A stretch of DNA of 64,000 nucleotides, taken from NCBI RefSeq assembly GCF_000708755.2, contig NZ_JGVU02000002.1:372001-436000 (forward strand), written 5' to 3'. This DNA comes from Metabacillus indicus LMG 22858 (lineage in GTDB: Bacteria > Bacillota > Bacilli > Bacillales > Bacillaceae). The notes below the pieces were generated by a model. That model saw only the letters and a program-made list of their open reading frames with translations, was not told the origin of the DNA and did not search any database. Positions 37,943 to 46,813 of this stretch are shown here, piece after piece. Both the position numbers and the translations under genes were made by a program. Each line of letters opens with the position of its first letter. Positions within the stretch are counted from its first letter, which is position 1.

Positions 37943-38063
37943 ATGTTCTAAATAATCATACTATCTATCTAATAACTGAATTCCAACAAAAAAGCATCTG
38001 GAACAGCCGGATATCAAAAAAACGAAAAAATATCTAACAAAACTATGTTCCAAATAATCATAC
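37943..38063 (+). repeat. Pair of 19-bp direct repeats in the ricA-cotE gap
   Basis: ATGTTCTAAATAATCATAC at 37943-37961 and a copy with one T-to-C change at 38045-38063, 102 bp apart. No gene is visible in 37920-38356; it holds these repeats and the cotE promoters. Confidence 0.6.
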
Positions 38064-38210
38064 ATACAACCCCAGCCAGCAAAGGCCAAACCCGCCTTTG
38101 CTGAAAACCTCTACTAAAATGAACAGCTATATCATATTTATAGGACGAACAAGATTTTATCCTATATGCCTGCAGTTAAGCCTGAATTGGGTTTTCTTTT
38201 AAACTTTTAG

Positions 38211-38239
38211 GCACATTTCTGGGCGTACACGCATAGAAT
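38211..38239 (+). promoter_or_regulatory. Predicted SigE promoter of cotE (P1)
   Basis: GCACATT, 14-bp spacer, CATAGAAT at 38232-38239; one mismatch in each box to the SigE consensus (kmATATT, CATACAAT). Confidence 0.6.
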
Positions 38240-38296
38240 GAAGTATACCGATTCATGTATTGGCGGTACCTATTATTTATTCCTTTTAAGCAGTAG

Positions 38297-38325
38297 CACA
38301 AACCATACTAGCCCAGCATAGGATT
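38297..38325 (+). promoter_or_regulatory. Predicted SigK promoter of cotE (P2)
   Basis: CACA at 38297-38300, 16-bp spacer, CATAGGATT at 38317-38325. B. subtilis cotE also has a SigE P1 followed by a SigK P2. Confidence 0.5.
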
Positions 38326-38356
38326 AAATGAAGATGATTGAGGAGGGTATGTACGA

Positions 38357-38902
38357 ATGGCTGAATACAGAGAAATAATCACGAAAGCGGTAGTTGCGAA
38401 AGGCAAAAAGTTTACTCAATCCACCCACAGCATTGCTCCTTCGCAAAAGCCGACAAGCATTCTGGGCGGCTGGCTGATCAACCATAAATATGATGCGAAA
38501 AAGGTTGGGAAAACAGTCGAGGTAGAAGGTACTTATGACATCAATGTCTGGTATTCGTATGCAGACAATACGAAAACAGAAGTTGTCACAGAAAAAGTTT
38601 CATATGTTGACGTCATTAAGCTGAAATATAAAGATAACAACTTTCTTGACGATGAACATGAAGTGATTGCAAAAGTGATGCAGCAGCCTAACTGCATGGA
38701 GGTTAACATTTCTCCTAACGGCAGCAAAGTTGTCGTTTCAGCTGAGCGTGAGTTTTTAGCAGAGGTTGTCGGAGAAACAAAAGTGGTTGTTGCAATCAAC
38801 AACGAAGGCTTTGTTGAATCAGAAGAGGACTGGGAAGAGGATCTTGACGATGAGTTTGAAGACCTGAATCCTGAATTTCTTGTAGGCGGAGACGAAGAGT
38901 AA
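38357..38902 (+). CDS. cotE: Outer spore coat morphogenetic protein CotE
   Basis: Organiser of the outer coat: deposited at the forespore surface by SpoIVA/SafA-type scaffolds, it recruits many coat proteins. 181 residues, the same as in B. subtilis; begins [21 protein letters not shown] and ends in a strongly acidic tail ([15 protein letters not shown]). AGGAGGG lies 10 bases before the ATG. Monocistronic, between two predicted mother-cell promoters and a terminator. Confidence 0.97.
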   Translation: MAEYREIITKAVVAKGKKFTQSTHSIAPSQKPTSILGGWLINHKYDAKKVGKTVEVEGTYDINVWYSYADNTKTEVVTEKVSYVDVIKLKYKDNNFLDDEHEVIAKVMQQPNCMEVNISPNGSKVVVSAEREFLAEVVGETKVVVAINNEGFVESEEDWEEDLDDEFEDLNPEFLVGGDEE

Positions 38903-38907
38903 GAGGA

Positions 38908-38937
38908 AACTGGGGAGAATTATCTTCCTGGTTTTTT
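38908..38937 (+). terminator. Terminator after cotE
   Basis: AACTGGGGAG / CTTCCTGGTT with three G-U pairs, 6-base loop, T6. Confidence 0.8.
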
Positions 38938-38993
38938 CTTTTGGCAAAAACTCGAGCTTCTAGTATTCCCCAAACCAAAAAAACAGGTTTGTA

Positions 38994-39002
38994 TGCTATA
39001 AT
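38994..39002 (+). promoter_or_regulatory. Extended -10 of mutS
   Basis: TGCTATAAT with perfect TATAAT at 38997-39002 and TG one base before; no good -35. About 38 bp before the mutS ATG. Confidence 0.6.
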
Positions 39003-39040
39003 TAAGGTTGTTTTGAAACGCAAGGTAATGGGGGATTACA

Positions 39041-41635
39041 ATGGCAGCATATACGCCGATGATACAGCAATATTTAAAGATAAAGGCAGAGTATCAGGAT
39101 GCCTTTTTATTTTTTCGCCTTGGCGACTTTTATGAAATGTTTTTTGAAGATGCAAAGAGAGCATCTGCTGAACTTGAAATCACACTGACGAGCAGAGACG
39201 GAGGCAGTGCCGACAGAATTCCAATGTGCGGCGTTCCATATCACTCTGCACCAGGTTATATTGAAACTTTAATCGAGAAAGGCTACAAAGTGGCCATTTG
39301 TGAACAGACAGAAGATCCAAAACAGGCTAAAGGCGTTGTCCGAAGAGAAGTAGTGCAGCTGATCACACCGGGAACAGTCATGAACGGCAAAGGCCTTCAG
39401 GAAAGAGAAAACAATTACATAGCATCTGTATCTGAGTTCTCATCCTGCTACGGATTTGCTGTTACGGATCTGTCTACCGGAGAAAATCAGGTCACTCTTT
39501 TAAACGGATTCGATGAAGTGATCAGCGAGATGTATTCTCTGAATGTAAGAGAGCTTGTCGCAGATCATGATTTTCCGCAGGAGGCACTTAAAAAGGTGAC
39601 AGAGAGATCGAAAGTGACGATTTCTTTTCAATCTGCAGAAAAATGGGATTCTTTTGACCCCATTATGGACCACCTGACAGATGACCGGCTGAAAGAGACA
39701 TTTGGCAGACTATGCACTTATCTGCAGAAAACGCAGAAAAGAAGCCTCGATCACCTGCAAAAAGTAAAAGTGTACAAGCTTCAGGATTTTATGAAGATCG
39801 ATATCTATTCAAAAAGAAATCTTGAATTGACAGAAACAATCCGTTCCAAAGGCAAAAAAGGATCGCTCCTATGGCTGCTTGATGAGACGAAAACGGCAAT
39901 GGGCGGACGGATGCTGAAACAATGGATTGACAGACCGCTGCTGTCTAAAACGGAAATAGAAAGCCGACTCGATACGGTTCAATCGCTGCTGAATCACTAT
40001 TTTGAACGCGAGGATCTCAGAGAGAAACTGAAAGAAGTGTACGATCTTGAACGTCTTGCAGGCAGAGTCGCTTTCGGCAGCGTCAATGCAAGGGATTTAA
40101 TTCAGCTGAAGAAATCACTTCAGCAGGTTCCTGCCATTAAAGAAGTACTTTCTGGAATTCATCACGAAGCGTTTCGTGAAATAGAGCACAAGATTGATCC
40201 TTGCACAGAGCTGTGTGAATTGCTTGACGCGGCACTTGTTGAAAACCCGCCTCTTTCGATAAAAGACGGAAACATTATGAAGGACGGGTTTCATGAACAG
40301 CTCGATCAATTCAGGGATGCAAGCAGAAACGGGAAGTCATGGATAGCGGAGCTTGAAAAGCAGGAGAGAGTCCGCACAGGCATCAAATCACTGAAAATCG
40401 GATACAATCGAGTGTTCGGATACTACATTGAGGTAACCCGGGCTAATGCTCATTTACTTGAAGAGGGAAGATATACACGCAAACAGACACTTACGAATGC
40501 TGAACGGTATATTACTCCCGAACTCAAGGAAAAGGAAACACTCATTCTTGAAGCAGAAGAAAAAATGGTCGATATCGAATACCAGCTGTTTACTGAACTG
40601 AGAGAACAGGTCAAACACTTTATTCCTAACCTCCAGTCTCTTGCCAAGTGCATCAGCGAACTGGACGTCCTGCAGTGTTTTGCTGTCATCAGTGAAAAGC
40701 GCCATTATACAAAGCCTGTGTTCTCAGATGGCGAACTGTTCATCAAAGACGGAAGACACCCGGTTGTTGAGAAAGTGATGAATTCGCAGGAGTATGTCCC
40801 AAATGACTGCTATTTCTCGAACGATCGCGGCATGCTTTTAATTACGGGTCCGAATATGTCCGGTAAAAGCACATACATGAGACAGGTGGCTCTGACGAGT
40901 ATTCTTGCTCAAATCGGCTGCTTTGTTCCGGCTTCAGAGGCGGTGCTTCCGGTCTTTGACCAGATCTTCACAAGAATTGGGGCTGCCGATGATTTAATAT
41001 CAGGACAAAGTACATTTATGGTCGAAATGCTTGAAGCCAAAAATGCGATTGTTCATGCGACAGGCAAAAGCCTGATTCTGTTCGATGAGATCGGCAGGGG
41101 AACATCCACATATGACGGCATGGCATTGGCCCAGGCAATTATCGAGCATATTCATCACCATATAGGAGCAAAAACACTCTTTTCCACGCACTATCATGAG
41201 CTTACAAGTCTTGCAGATGAACTGCCTATGCTTCAAAACGTTCATGTATCAGCGGTTGAAGAGAATGGGAAAGTTGTGTTTCTTCATAAGATTAAAGAAG
41301 GTCCTGCAGATAAAAGCTACGGAATTCATGTGGCAGAACTGGCAGAACTCCCCCAGAACCTGATCAAAAGGGCAAAAGAAATTCTTGAAGGACTGGAAGG
41401 AGAACAAACGAGCAAAGTTCCTGCTGCCGTACAGGAAAAAAGGGAAACCTTTGAAAAAACGGATGATGCCCAGCTCTCTTTCTTCACTGAGCAGCCAGCC
41501 AGAAAAGAAGGCGGCAGGCAGGCTCCAAAAAAAGATCTTCTTGTGATTGAGCAAATCCGGGCCATCAATCTGCTTGAAATGACGCCGCTTGATGCAATGA
41601 ATGAACTGTATCAGCTGCAGAAAAAATTAAAATAG
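39041..41635 (+). CDS. mutS: DNA mismatch repair protein MutS
   Basis: 864-residue mismatch sensor. The Phe-x-Glu mismatch-reading motif is in [11 protein letters not shown] near residue 30; the ATPase has Walker [10 protein letters not shown] near 603-611, [15 protein letters not shown] and the STHYHELT His switch. C-terminal helix-turn-helix dimer part is intact. ATG 39041 follows AATGGGGGAT. Operon with mutL, 16 bp apart. Confidence 0.97.
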   Translation: MAAYTPMIQQYLKIKAEYQDAFLFFRLGDFYEMFFEDAKRASAELEITLTSRDGGSADRIPMCGVPYHSAPGYIETLIEKGYKVAICEQTEDPKQAKGVVRREVVQLITPGTVMNGKGLQERENNYIASVSEFSSCYGFAVTDLSTGENQVTLLNGFDEVISEMYSLNVRELVADHDFPQEALKKVTERSKVTISFQSAEKWDSFDPIMDHLTDDRLKETFGRLCTYLQKTQKRSLDHLQKVKVYKLQDFMKIDIYSKRNLELTETIRSKGKKGSLLWLLDETKTAMGGRMLKQWIDRPLLSKTEIESRLDTVQSLLNHYFEREDLREKLKEVYDLERLAGRVAFGSVNARDLIQLKKSLQQVPAIKEVLSGIHHEAFREIEHKIDPCTELCELLDAALVENPPLSIKDGNIMKDGFHEQLDQFRDASRNGKSWIAELEKQERVRTGIKSLKIGYNRVFGYYIEVTRANAHLLEEGRYTRKQTLTNAERYITPELKEKETLILEAEEKMVDIEYQLFTELREQVKHFIPNLQSLAKCISELDVLQCFAVISEKRHYTKPVFSDGELFIKDGRHPVVEKVMNSQEYVPNDCYFSNDRGMLLITGPNMSGKSTYMRQVALTSILAQIGCFVPASEAVLPVFDQIFTRIGAADDLISGQSTFMVEMLEAKNAIVHATGKSLILFDEIGRGTSTYDGMALAQAIIEHIHHHIGAKTLFSTHYHELTSLADELPMLQNVHVSAVEENGKVVFLHKIKEGPADKSYGIHVAELAELPQNLIKRAKEILEGLEGEQTSKVPAAVQEKRETFEKTDDAQLSFFTEQPARKEGGRQAPKKDLLVIEQIRAINLLEMTPLDAMNELYQLQKKLK

Positions 41636-41651
41636 CTGGAAGGTGAATAGG

Positions 41652-43517
41652 ATGGGGAAAATAGTCCGCCTAGACGATTCACTATCAAATAAAATCGCTG
41701 CCGGTGAAGTAGTAGAGCGTCCGGCTTCTGTCGTGAAAGAACTGGCAGAAAACAGCATAGATGCCGGAAGCACCGTGATTGAAATTCACGTGGAAGAAGC
41801 CGGCCTTGCAAAAATCCGCATTATCGACAATGGGGAAGGCATTCAGCCTGAAGATTGTCTTAATGCTTTTCACAGACATGCGACAAGCAAAATAAAAGAT
41901 GAGAATGACCTGTTTCGAATCAGAACACTTGGTTTCCGGGGAGAAGCCCTGCCGAGTATCGCTTCCGTATCGCATATTGAGCTCAAAACAAGCACAGGCG
42001 ACGGAGCAGGAACACGAATGGTTCTCAAAGGCGGAAAAGTGGAAGTTCACGAAGCAGCCTCAAGCAGGAAAGGCAGCGACCTCACTGTCTCTAATCTGTT
42101 TTTCAATACACCTGCACGGCTGAAATATGTAAAAACAGTTCATACAGAGCTCGGGAATATAACAGATGTTGTGAACCGTCTGGCTCTGTCCAATCCAAAT
42201 GTATCATTCAAGCTGACTCATAACGGAAAACAGCTGCTTCATACGAGCGGCAACGGGGACGTGCGTCAGGTCATTGCCGGCATATACGGCCTTCCGATTG
42301 CTAAAAAAATGATCCCAATCCACCTTCAGTCCCTTGATTTTGAAGTGACAGGCTTTATATCCCTGCCTGAAATCACAAGGGCCTCGAGGAACTATATTTC
42401 TACTATCGTAAACGGAAGGTTCATCAAGAACTACCCGCTTGCAAAAGCGATTCAGCAGGGATACCACACGCTGCTTCCAATCGGCAGGTTTCCCGTTGTT
42501 TTCCTGGAGATCAGCATGGATCCGATTCTTGTGGATGTCAATGTGCACCCCGCTAAAATGGAAGTGCGCCTGAGCAAGGAAGCGGAACTGAATGAGCTTA
42601 TTATAAATGGAATAAAAGAGTCTTTTTCAAAGAAACAGCTGATACCTGATGCTGCCCTGCCGAAACGAAAAGAAAAAGCGGCTGAAGAGCAGCAGTCCTT
42701 TATGTTCAGTCATGCTGAAAAGAAGACAGGCATCGGCTCCGATCAGCCGGTCCGAACAGAATCATTTTCCGTACAGGCCTCAAATCCGGTACGGGAAGAG
42801 AAGCCTGCTGCCCCTTTTGTGGTAGAAGCGGAGGAAGACTATGCTGCTGATCATGAACCTGAAAGGGATATAGAGCAGCCGGCAGTTGAGGAAGTGCGTT
42901 CAGAACAGCTCATCGATCAATCCGGGGAAGAAACCCGCGTGCCGGTTCTTTATCCAATCGGTCAAATGCACGGCACCTACATTCTCGCTCAAAACGATAA
43001 TGGACTCTATATTATTGATCAGCATGCCGCACAGGAACGAATTAACTATGAATATTTCAAAGAAAAAGTTGGACAGGTAGCTTCAGAAGTTCAGGAACTG
43101 TTAGTTCCTATCACGCTGCACTATTCAGCAGATGAAGCAGTCATTCTGGCTGAGAAGATGCCTGAGCTTGCCCAAGTGGGGATCTTCCTTGAGCCTTTCG
43201 GCGGGAACAGCTTTATTGTCAGGTCCCACCCTCAGTGGTTTCCAAAAGGCGAAGAGGGAAGCATTATTGAAGAAATCATTCAGGAAGTGCTCGATCACAG
43301 GCAGGCGGATATTAAAAAAATCAGAGAAGAAGCAGCCATTATGATGAGCTGCAAAGCAGCAATTAAAGCAAATCATCACCTGCGCCACGATGAAATCTTC
43401 GCGCTGCTTGAAACGCTCAGAAAAACAGCCGATCCCTTTACATGTCCTCACGGCAGGCCGATTATTATTCATTACTCAACGTATGAGATGGAAAAGATGT
43501 TTAAGCGTATTATGTAA
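41652..43517 (+). CDS. mutL: DNA mismatch repair protein MutL (endonuclease type)
   Basis: GHKL ATPase N-terminus ([25 protein letters not shown]) and C-terminal dimerisation domain with the metal-binding endonuclease motif [12 protein letters not shown] near residues 455-466, plus CPHGRP at the end. This is the nicking MutL of MutH-less bacteria. ATG 41652 is 6 bases from GGAAGGTG; GTG 41643 overlaps that site. 621 residues; linker is Glu/Pro-rich. Confidence 0.97.
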   Translation: MGKIVRLDDSLSNKIAAGEVVERPASVVKELAENSIDAGSTVIEIHVEEAGLAKIRIIDNGEGIQPEDCLNAFHRHATSKIKDENDLFRIRTLGFRGEALPSIASVSHIELKTSTGDGAGTRMVLKGGKVEVHEAASSRKGSDLTVSNLFFNTPARLKYVKTVHTELGNITDVVNRLALSNPNVSFKLTHNGKQLLHTSGNGDVRQVIAGIYGLPIAKKMIPIHLQSLDFEVTGFISLPEITRASRNYISTIVNGRFIKNYPLAKAIQQGYHTLLPIGRFPVVFLEISMDPILVDVNVHPAKMEVRLSKEAELNELIINGIKESFSKKQLIPDAALPKRKEKAAEEQQSFMFSHAEKKTGIGSDQPVRTESFSVQASNPVREEKPAAPFVVEAEEDYAADHEPERDIEQPAVEEVRSEQLIDQSGEETRVPVLYPIGQMHGTYILAQNDNGLYIIDQHAAQERINYEYFKEKVGQVASEVQELLVPITLHYSADEAVILAEKMPELAQVGIFLEPFGGNSFIVRSHPQWFPKGEEGSIIEEIIQEVLDHRQADIKKIREEAAIMMSCKAAIKANHHLRHDEIFALLETLRKTADPFTCPHGRPIIIHYSTYEMEKMFKRIM

Positions 43518-43534
43518 AAGTGAAAAGACAATCA

Positions 43535-43570
43535 TGCCCTGCACAGTTATCTGTGCAGGGCAAACTTTTA
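43535..43570. terminator. Terminator shared by mutL and the convergent pha genes
   Basis: Perfect 11-bp stem GCCCTGCACAG / CTGTGCAGGGC with a 4-base loop. T content is moderate on both sides (AACTTTTAT on plus, TGTCTTTT on minus). Confidence 0.75.
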
Positions 43571-43599
43571 TACCTATCCCAGAAAAAACGGCACGTCTG

Positions 43600-43713
43600 C
43601 TATCGATTATTTCTCTCAAAAAGAAGTTCGAAAAAGAAACCAGCATAAATAATCACTGAGAATCCGCAGTATTCAATCACTGGATCTGTATTAGGCGTCT
43701 GGTTTACCATCAT
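43600..43713 (-). CDS. Small 37-residue hydrophobic ORF downstream of phaC
   Basis: Starts at an ATG-ATG pair 14 bp after the phaC stop, behind GGGAG at 6 bases, and ends before the mutL terminator. The product is acidic at the front (TPNTDPVIEY) and hydrophobic in the middle (GFSVIIYAGFFFELLF), ending ERNNR: possibly a single membrane or granule-surface helix. It is too short to judge by composition alone and I do not recognise a family. Ribosome site and operon position are the arguments for it. Confidence 0.4.
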   Translation of the reverse strand: MMVNQTPNTDPVIEYCGFSVIIYAGFFFELLFERNNR

Positions 43714-43727
43714 AGTCAGCTCCCTTA

Positions 43728-44702
43728 TCATCTTGACCTAGGGGGCAGCCATTTATCAAGGAATTCAGGCAACTGGCCCTCTGAAATGGTGACTCCTGTA
43801 TGCCCCTTCTTACTCAATAAAAAAGTCTTGTCTTTACTTGAAGCATGTTCAATAATGGGTCTGCTCTGATTTTCCGAAACGAGCTGATCATCTTCTCCGC
43901 AAATAACAAGAAGATTGCAGGAGATGTTTTTAAGTTTAACCTTCCTGTTCATGATGGAGAGTTTACCTTTAATCAGACTGTTCTTCTTTGCTAATTCTAA
44001 GACTAAGTCTCTGATAAAAGCACCTGGCATAGGCAAGTATGAGTTTGCCCATTTGTTGAAGCGAATCCATTTTTGTATATAAGCTGGATCATCTGTTCTT
44101 CCTAAAAGAGCCAGGTATGGTGAAAAATATACTGGAGAAGTCAGCAGCCGCATTCCTGCTTTGACCTCTGAAGCAGAAATTAATCTGCTCCATTCGGTCA
44201 TCTGATTAATATCAGTTTCATCCGCTGTTCTTAGTTCAGATAACCATTTGCTATAAACATTTGTTTCTTCAAAATCTATGGGTGCAGCATATAAAATGAG
44301 ATTTTTTATCTTTTCCTCCGCAATGGAAGCATATATGGCCGCAAGTGTTCCTCCCAAACAATAGCCGATGACTGTTAAGTTCTCAGCTTTTGAATGCAAT
44401 AGAGTTCTGTTTGCCGCTTTTTGAACGTATTTTGCGACATAATCCTCTAATGAGTCATCTTTATCCTCATAGCCGGGCTCTCCGAATTCAAGTAGATATA
44501 CATCAAATCCCGCATTCACAAACGACCCAATGACGCTTTTGCCGGGAATGAGATCTAAAATATCCGGTTTATTTACAGGAGAATATATAAGGAACAGAGG
44601 TGTGTTAAATTTTCTTGAATGCGTTGGGTAATACCACAGCGTTGTTTTATTTAACTGCCATACAGGATTTCTACTTAAGCCTGTTGGGCTGATCTGTGTC
44701 AA
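43728..44702 (-). CDS. phaC: Class III/IV polyhydroxyalkanoate synthase PhaC, short form
   Basis: Alpha/beta-hydrolase PHA synthase. GYCLGG supplies nucleophile Cys115 (lipase-like GxCxG box), with Asp272 in GEDDQLV and His301 in KKGHTGV completing the triad; LIYSPVNKPDILDLIPG and GFDVYLLEFGEPG align well with Bacillus PhaC. At 324 residues it lacks about 35-40 N-terminal residues of class IV enzymes. TTG start, 10 bases after AAAGGAG, 18 bp behind the PhaR-like gene. No phaB, phaP or phaQ is nearby, so monomer supply must come from elsewhere. Confidence 0.82.
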   Translation of the reverse strand: MTQISPTGLSRNPVWQLNKTTLWYYPTHSRKFNTPLFLIYSPVNKPDILDLIPGKSVIGSFVNAGFDVYLLEFGEPGYEDKDDSLEDYVAKYVQKAANRTLLHSKAENLTVIGYCLGGTLAAIYASIAEEKIKNLILYAAPIDFEETNVYSKWLSELRTADETDINQMTEWSRLISASEVKAGMRLLTSPVYFSPYLALLGRTDDPAYIQKWIRFNKWANSYLPMPGAFIRDLVLELAKKNSLIKGKLSIMNRKVKLKNISCNLLVICGEDDQLVSENQSRPIIEHASSKDKTFLLSKKGHTGVTISEGQLPEFLDKWLPPRSR

Positions 44703-44720
44703 TTCAGCAGAGCTCCTTTC

Positions 44721-45053
44721 TTATTTTTTCTTGTTTTGTTGCACAAGACTTTTCATCTCATTAAGCTTTGCATCAATCTCCAGAAGTTTTTCCTCGATAG
44801 AATCAATCTTTTCTTCCGTTTTAATCACCAATTTAGCTGTATTTGCTACATCATCTTTGCTTGGAAGGTTATGCGCCGAAGAGAAATTGCCTAATAGTTT
44901 CTGCAGTTCTGTTTTTTTCTGGGTGTTGAATACCAATCGACTAAAATCTTTGTCATTAAGTTTTTCCTTAATAGCATGATTGAGATTTGACTCTAACTGA
45001 AACCCGGCTTTTTTAACCAAGTCTTTCAATTGCGGATTTTTCTTTTTCCCCAT
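44721..45053 (-). CDS. phaR: PhaR-like PHA synthase subunit, short form
   Basis: 110 residues, highly charged, with a predicted C-terminal coiled coil. NLPSKDDVANTAKLVIKTEE and KIDSIEEKLLEIDAKLNEM resemble the C-terminal half of Bacillus PhaR, the second subunit of class IV PHA synthase; the family is usually near 200 residues, so the N-terminal half is missing. ATG 45053 has AAGGAGG 7 bases upstream; the 55-residue in-frame extension crosses a palindrome and is rejected. Immediately precedes phaC. A phasin is the alternative reading. Confidence 0.7.
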   Translation of the reverse strand: MGKKKNPQLKDLVKKAGFQLESNLNHAIKEKLNDKDFSRLVFNTQKKTELQKLLGNFSSAHNLPSKDDVANTAKLVIKTEEKIDSIEEKLLEIDAKLNEMKSLVQQNKKK

Positions 45054-45084
45054 CTTATATCCTCCTTTATAAGTGAAGTAATGA

Positions 45085-45114
45085 GAAAATACAGGTGAAA
45101 TCACCTGTATTTTC
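45085..45114. promoter_or_regulatory. 30-bp palindrome upstream of phaR
   Basis: GAAAATACAGGTGA pairs perfectly with TCACCTGTATTTTC around two central A. It lies 17 bp upstream of the phaR ribosome site. Either a dimeric-repressor operator or, if transcribed, a very stable leader hairpin. Confidence 0.75.
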
Positions 45115-45161
45115 GAGAGTGAAGTGAAAGGCAGATTCTCTTTGTTCCTGAATCTTATTAA

Positions 45162-45178
45162 TAGATTATGTTCGACAA
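45162..45178 (-). promoter_or_regulatory. SigK-like -10 and Spo0A box upstream of phaR
   Basis: On the minus strand CATAATCTA (45170-45162) is a perfect SigK -10, but no -35 stands at the right distance. Directly adjoining is an exact 0A box TTGTCGAA (45178-45171). Confidence 0.35.
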
Positions 45179-45345
45179 AAAAATTAGATTGGGTCAATTT
45201 ATCATGGCAATTGCTCATTTTTTTAAAAAAAATTGGAAGTTCTATTTGCAGAAAAGTCGAAAAATGTGTTTTTGCAGGAGGTTATATCCCCATACGTAAA
45301 AATTTGTCGTGAATATGATGGAGTAAACAGGAAGGAGAGATGGTC

Positions 45346-45534
45346 ATGATCAACCGCAAAACAACTGATTTATTTGTCAAAATGCTTCTCGATAAGTATG
45401 GATTAGAAACAAAGCTGAAAGCTATTCCGGAGGATAAGAAAAAACCTCTCAGAGACATGGTCACTGAACTGAATAGCCAAGTTGAGGATTTTCTAAGCAA
45501 TTTAAAATCAAAAACTGAGAAAGGGGGGAAATAA
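45346..45534 (+). CDS. CotW-like small spore coat protein
   Basis: 62 residues, Lys-rich and helical. The pattern KMLLDKYGLETKLKAIPEDKK followed by LRDMVTELNSQVEDFL parallels the N-terminal half of B. subtilis CotW (K.G...K.K....E.K..L...V..L..Q). ATG 45346 is at proper distance from AAGGAGAG; ATG 45340 is too close. It is followed after 1 bp by a CotX-type gene, as cotW precedes cotX in B. subtilis, which strengthens the call. Likely mother-cell expressed. Confidence 0.6.
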   Translation: MINRKTTDLFVKMLLDKYGLETKLKAIPEDKKKPLRDMVTELNSQVEDFLSNLKSKTEKGGK

Positions 45535-45535
45535 C

Positions 45536-46003
45536 ATGGGAAGAAACAGAGTCATTTTTTCTGACTGCGCAGGTACTGAAGAAGTTGCAGGCGAAATAGA
45601 TATGGGCGGCAGCGGCATTGGAAATGCGAATGGAGTATCTCAAAGAGCAAGACAATCTGTTCAAGCAGGTCAGCGTTCAACTGAGAAAATCAGTATTGTT
45701 GATTCTACAGATGTAAATGTACTGACAATTGATGTTCAGGCTGCACTTGCGCTTCAGGCTGCTATTCAAGCTGCAATTGTTCTCATTATCAGACTTTCGT
45801 TTGCTGATGATATTGAACAGGCTGACCGCTTCAGTGAAGAATTATTCCAATTCACAAGTATTGATCAAGTAAATGAGCAAGAAATTCTTATCAAAGATTC
45901 TCATAACGTTAACGTAGGAGCATTAGATCTGGATCTAGTTATTACAATTCAATTACTAATTCAAGTATTGGCAGCTCTTGCACTAAGCTTAGATATCCTA
46001 TAA
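45536..46003 (+). CDS. cotX: CotX/CotV-type spore coat protein with two Coat_X-like repeats
   Basis: 155 residues. Two related segments, about residues 49-92 (VDSTDVNVLTIDVQAALALQ) and 115-150 (KDSHNVNVGALDLDLVITIQ), each a polar stretch followed by an Ala/Leu/Ile/Gln-rich run, are the Coat_X domain pattern of insoluble crust/outer-coat proteins CotX and CotV. GGGGGGAAATAAC precedes the ATG. The N-terminal 45 residues are Gly/Ser/Gln-rich and contain one cysteine. Confidence 0.78.
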   Translation: MGRNRVIFSDCAGTEEVAGEIDMGGSGIGNANGVSQRARQSVQAGQRSTEKISIVDSTDVNVLTIDVQAALALQAAIQAAIVLIIRLSFADDIEQADRFSEELFQFTSIDQVNEQEILIKDSHNVNVGALDLDLVITIQLLIQVLAALALSLDIL

Positions 46004-46016
46004 AGCTCGTTTAAAA

Positions 46017-46044
46017 GGGGTGTTCCTGTTTCTGGGGACACCTT
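46017..46044 (+). terminator. Hairpin after cotX
   Basis: GGTGTTCC / GGGACACC stem (one G-U) with an 8-base loop; poor T run, so weak as terminator. Confidence 0.45.
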
Positions 46045-46059
46045 AATACTGTAAAGGGA

Positions 46060-46278
46060 TTGATAATTATAAAAATAGGTAAAAGAATTAGAGAACTAAG
46101 AGAAACGAGAGGTATACCATTAGGATGTATGGCTGAAAGTTTAAATCTCTCTGTTTCTCACTTATTATCTATTGAAAGAAATACAAGAAGAGCAACCTCA
46201 AATGAGATTGCAGACATTTGTCGCGTGCTTGGTGTAAAAAGATATGAACTATATGCCGATACTATAGATTATTTGTAG
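46060..46278 (+). CDS. Small XRE-family HTH regulator
   Basis: 72 residues made up almost entirely of a Cro/C1-type helix-turn-helix: GKRIRELRETRGIPLGCMAE, LSVSHLLSIERN, EIADICRVLGVKRYEL. The start is uncertain: TTG 46060 is the only usual codon but lies one base from AAAGGG, while ATT 46066 would have a normal 7-base spacing. Position after cotX, before a bidirectional terminator, suggests a local regulator. AT-rich codon use differs from the flanking backbone genes. Confidence 0.7.
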   Translation: MIIIKIGKRIRELRETRGIPLGCMAESLNLSVSHLLSIERNTRRATSNEIADICRVLGVKRYELYADTIDYL

Positions 46279-46314
46279 CAAAAAGAAGAATGCCGGTTAG
46301 GCTTCTTCTTTTGC
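46278..46314. terminator. Bidirectional terminator between the HTH gene and the convergent M50-like gene
   Basis: GCAAAAAGAAGAA pairs with CTTCTTCTTTTGC with a small slip; T-rich on plus, A-rich left arm gives T run on minus. Confidence 0.7.
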
Positions 46315-46315
46315 A

Positions 46316-46813
46316 TCAGTCAAACTGACTGCAGCTGCTTCCGTACTTAACGACGTCATAAATGGATCTGCCGTCAGACGAATGTGTCTCTGAATATTTA
46401 AATGGCAGAAGCGAGAAGAAAACAAAGTAAACAGAAAAATAGACAAACTGATAAAAGAAGATGTGCGGATTCAGCAGCCCTGCATGAATCATAGAATTAA
46501 CGATAATGATGGAGGACAGGTTGAAAATGGATCCACCTGCATATACAAGGACGTGTGTCCATTTGCTATCCCATTTCAATCGTTCATACTGACAAAAAGA
46601 GTCCAGAAAGTAATATTGATTAATTTGAAGCTTTCCGACTCTGAGCAGAAGTTTTCCTCTCCCTAATGTAAAAAAAGCCTTTCCTCCAAACAACCAGACA
46701 AAGACAAAATGCCCAAGCTGATGAATGAAGGCAACGATGGGCAAAACAAAAAAGAAAGCCCAGAAAAAAGTAATCATATCCTCAAGCTGAAACAACGGGC
46801 ATGCCCCTCTCAT
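46316..46813 (-). CDS. M50-like membrane protein with altered HQLGH motif
   Basis: 165 residues with three to four hydrophobic helices. The first carries AFIHQLGHFVFVW (His31, Gln32, His35), matching the HExxH of M50 intramembrane proteases except that the catalytic Glu is Gln; a C-terminal SSDGRSIYD (Asp147) sits where M50 proteins have their third metal ligand Asp. The family is otherwise unrecognised. Start ATG 46813 has AAAGG 7-8 bases upstream. It may bind metal without cleaving. Convergent with the HTH gene. Confidence 0.65.
   Translation of the reverse strand: MRGACPLFQLEDMITFFWAFFFVLPIVAFIHQLGHFVFVWLFGGKAFFTLGRGKLLLRVGKLQINQYYFLDSFCQYERLKWDSKWTHVLVYAGGSIFNLSSIIIVNSMIHAGLLNPHIFFYQFVYFSVYFVFFSLLPFKYSETHSSDGRSIYDVVKYGSSCSQFD

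Noticed and set aside
38121-38204. 27-codon ORF before cotE
   Set aside because: No ribosome site and it ends just before the predicted SigE promoter.
45124-45312. 62-codon plus-strand ORF in the phaR-cotW gap
   Set aside because: No ribosome site; it covers the regulatory sites and has a protein composition unlike its neighbours.
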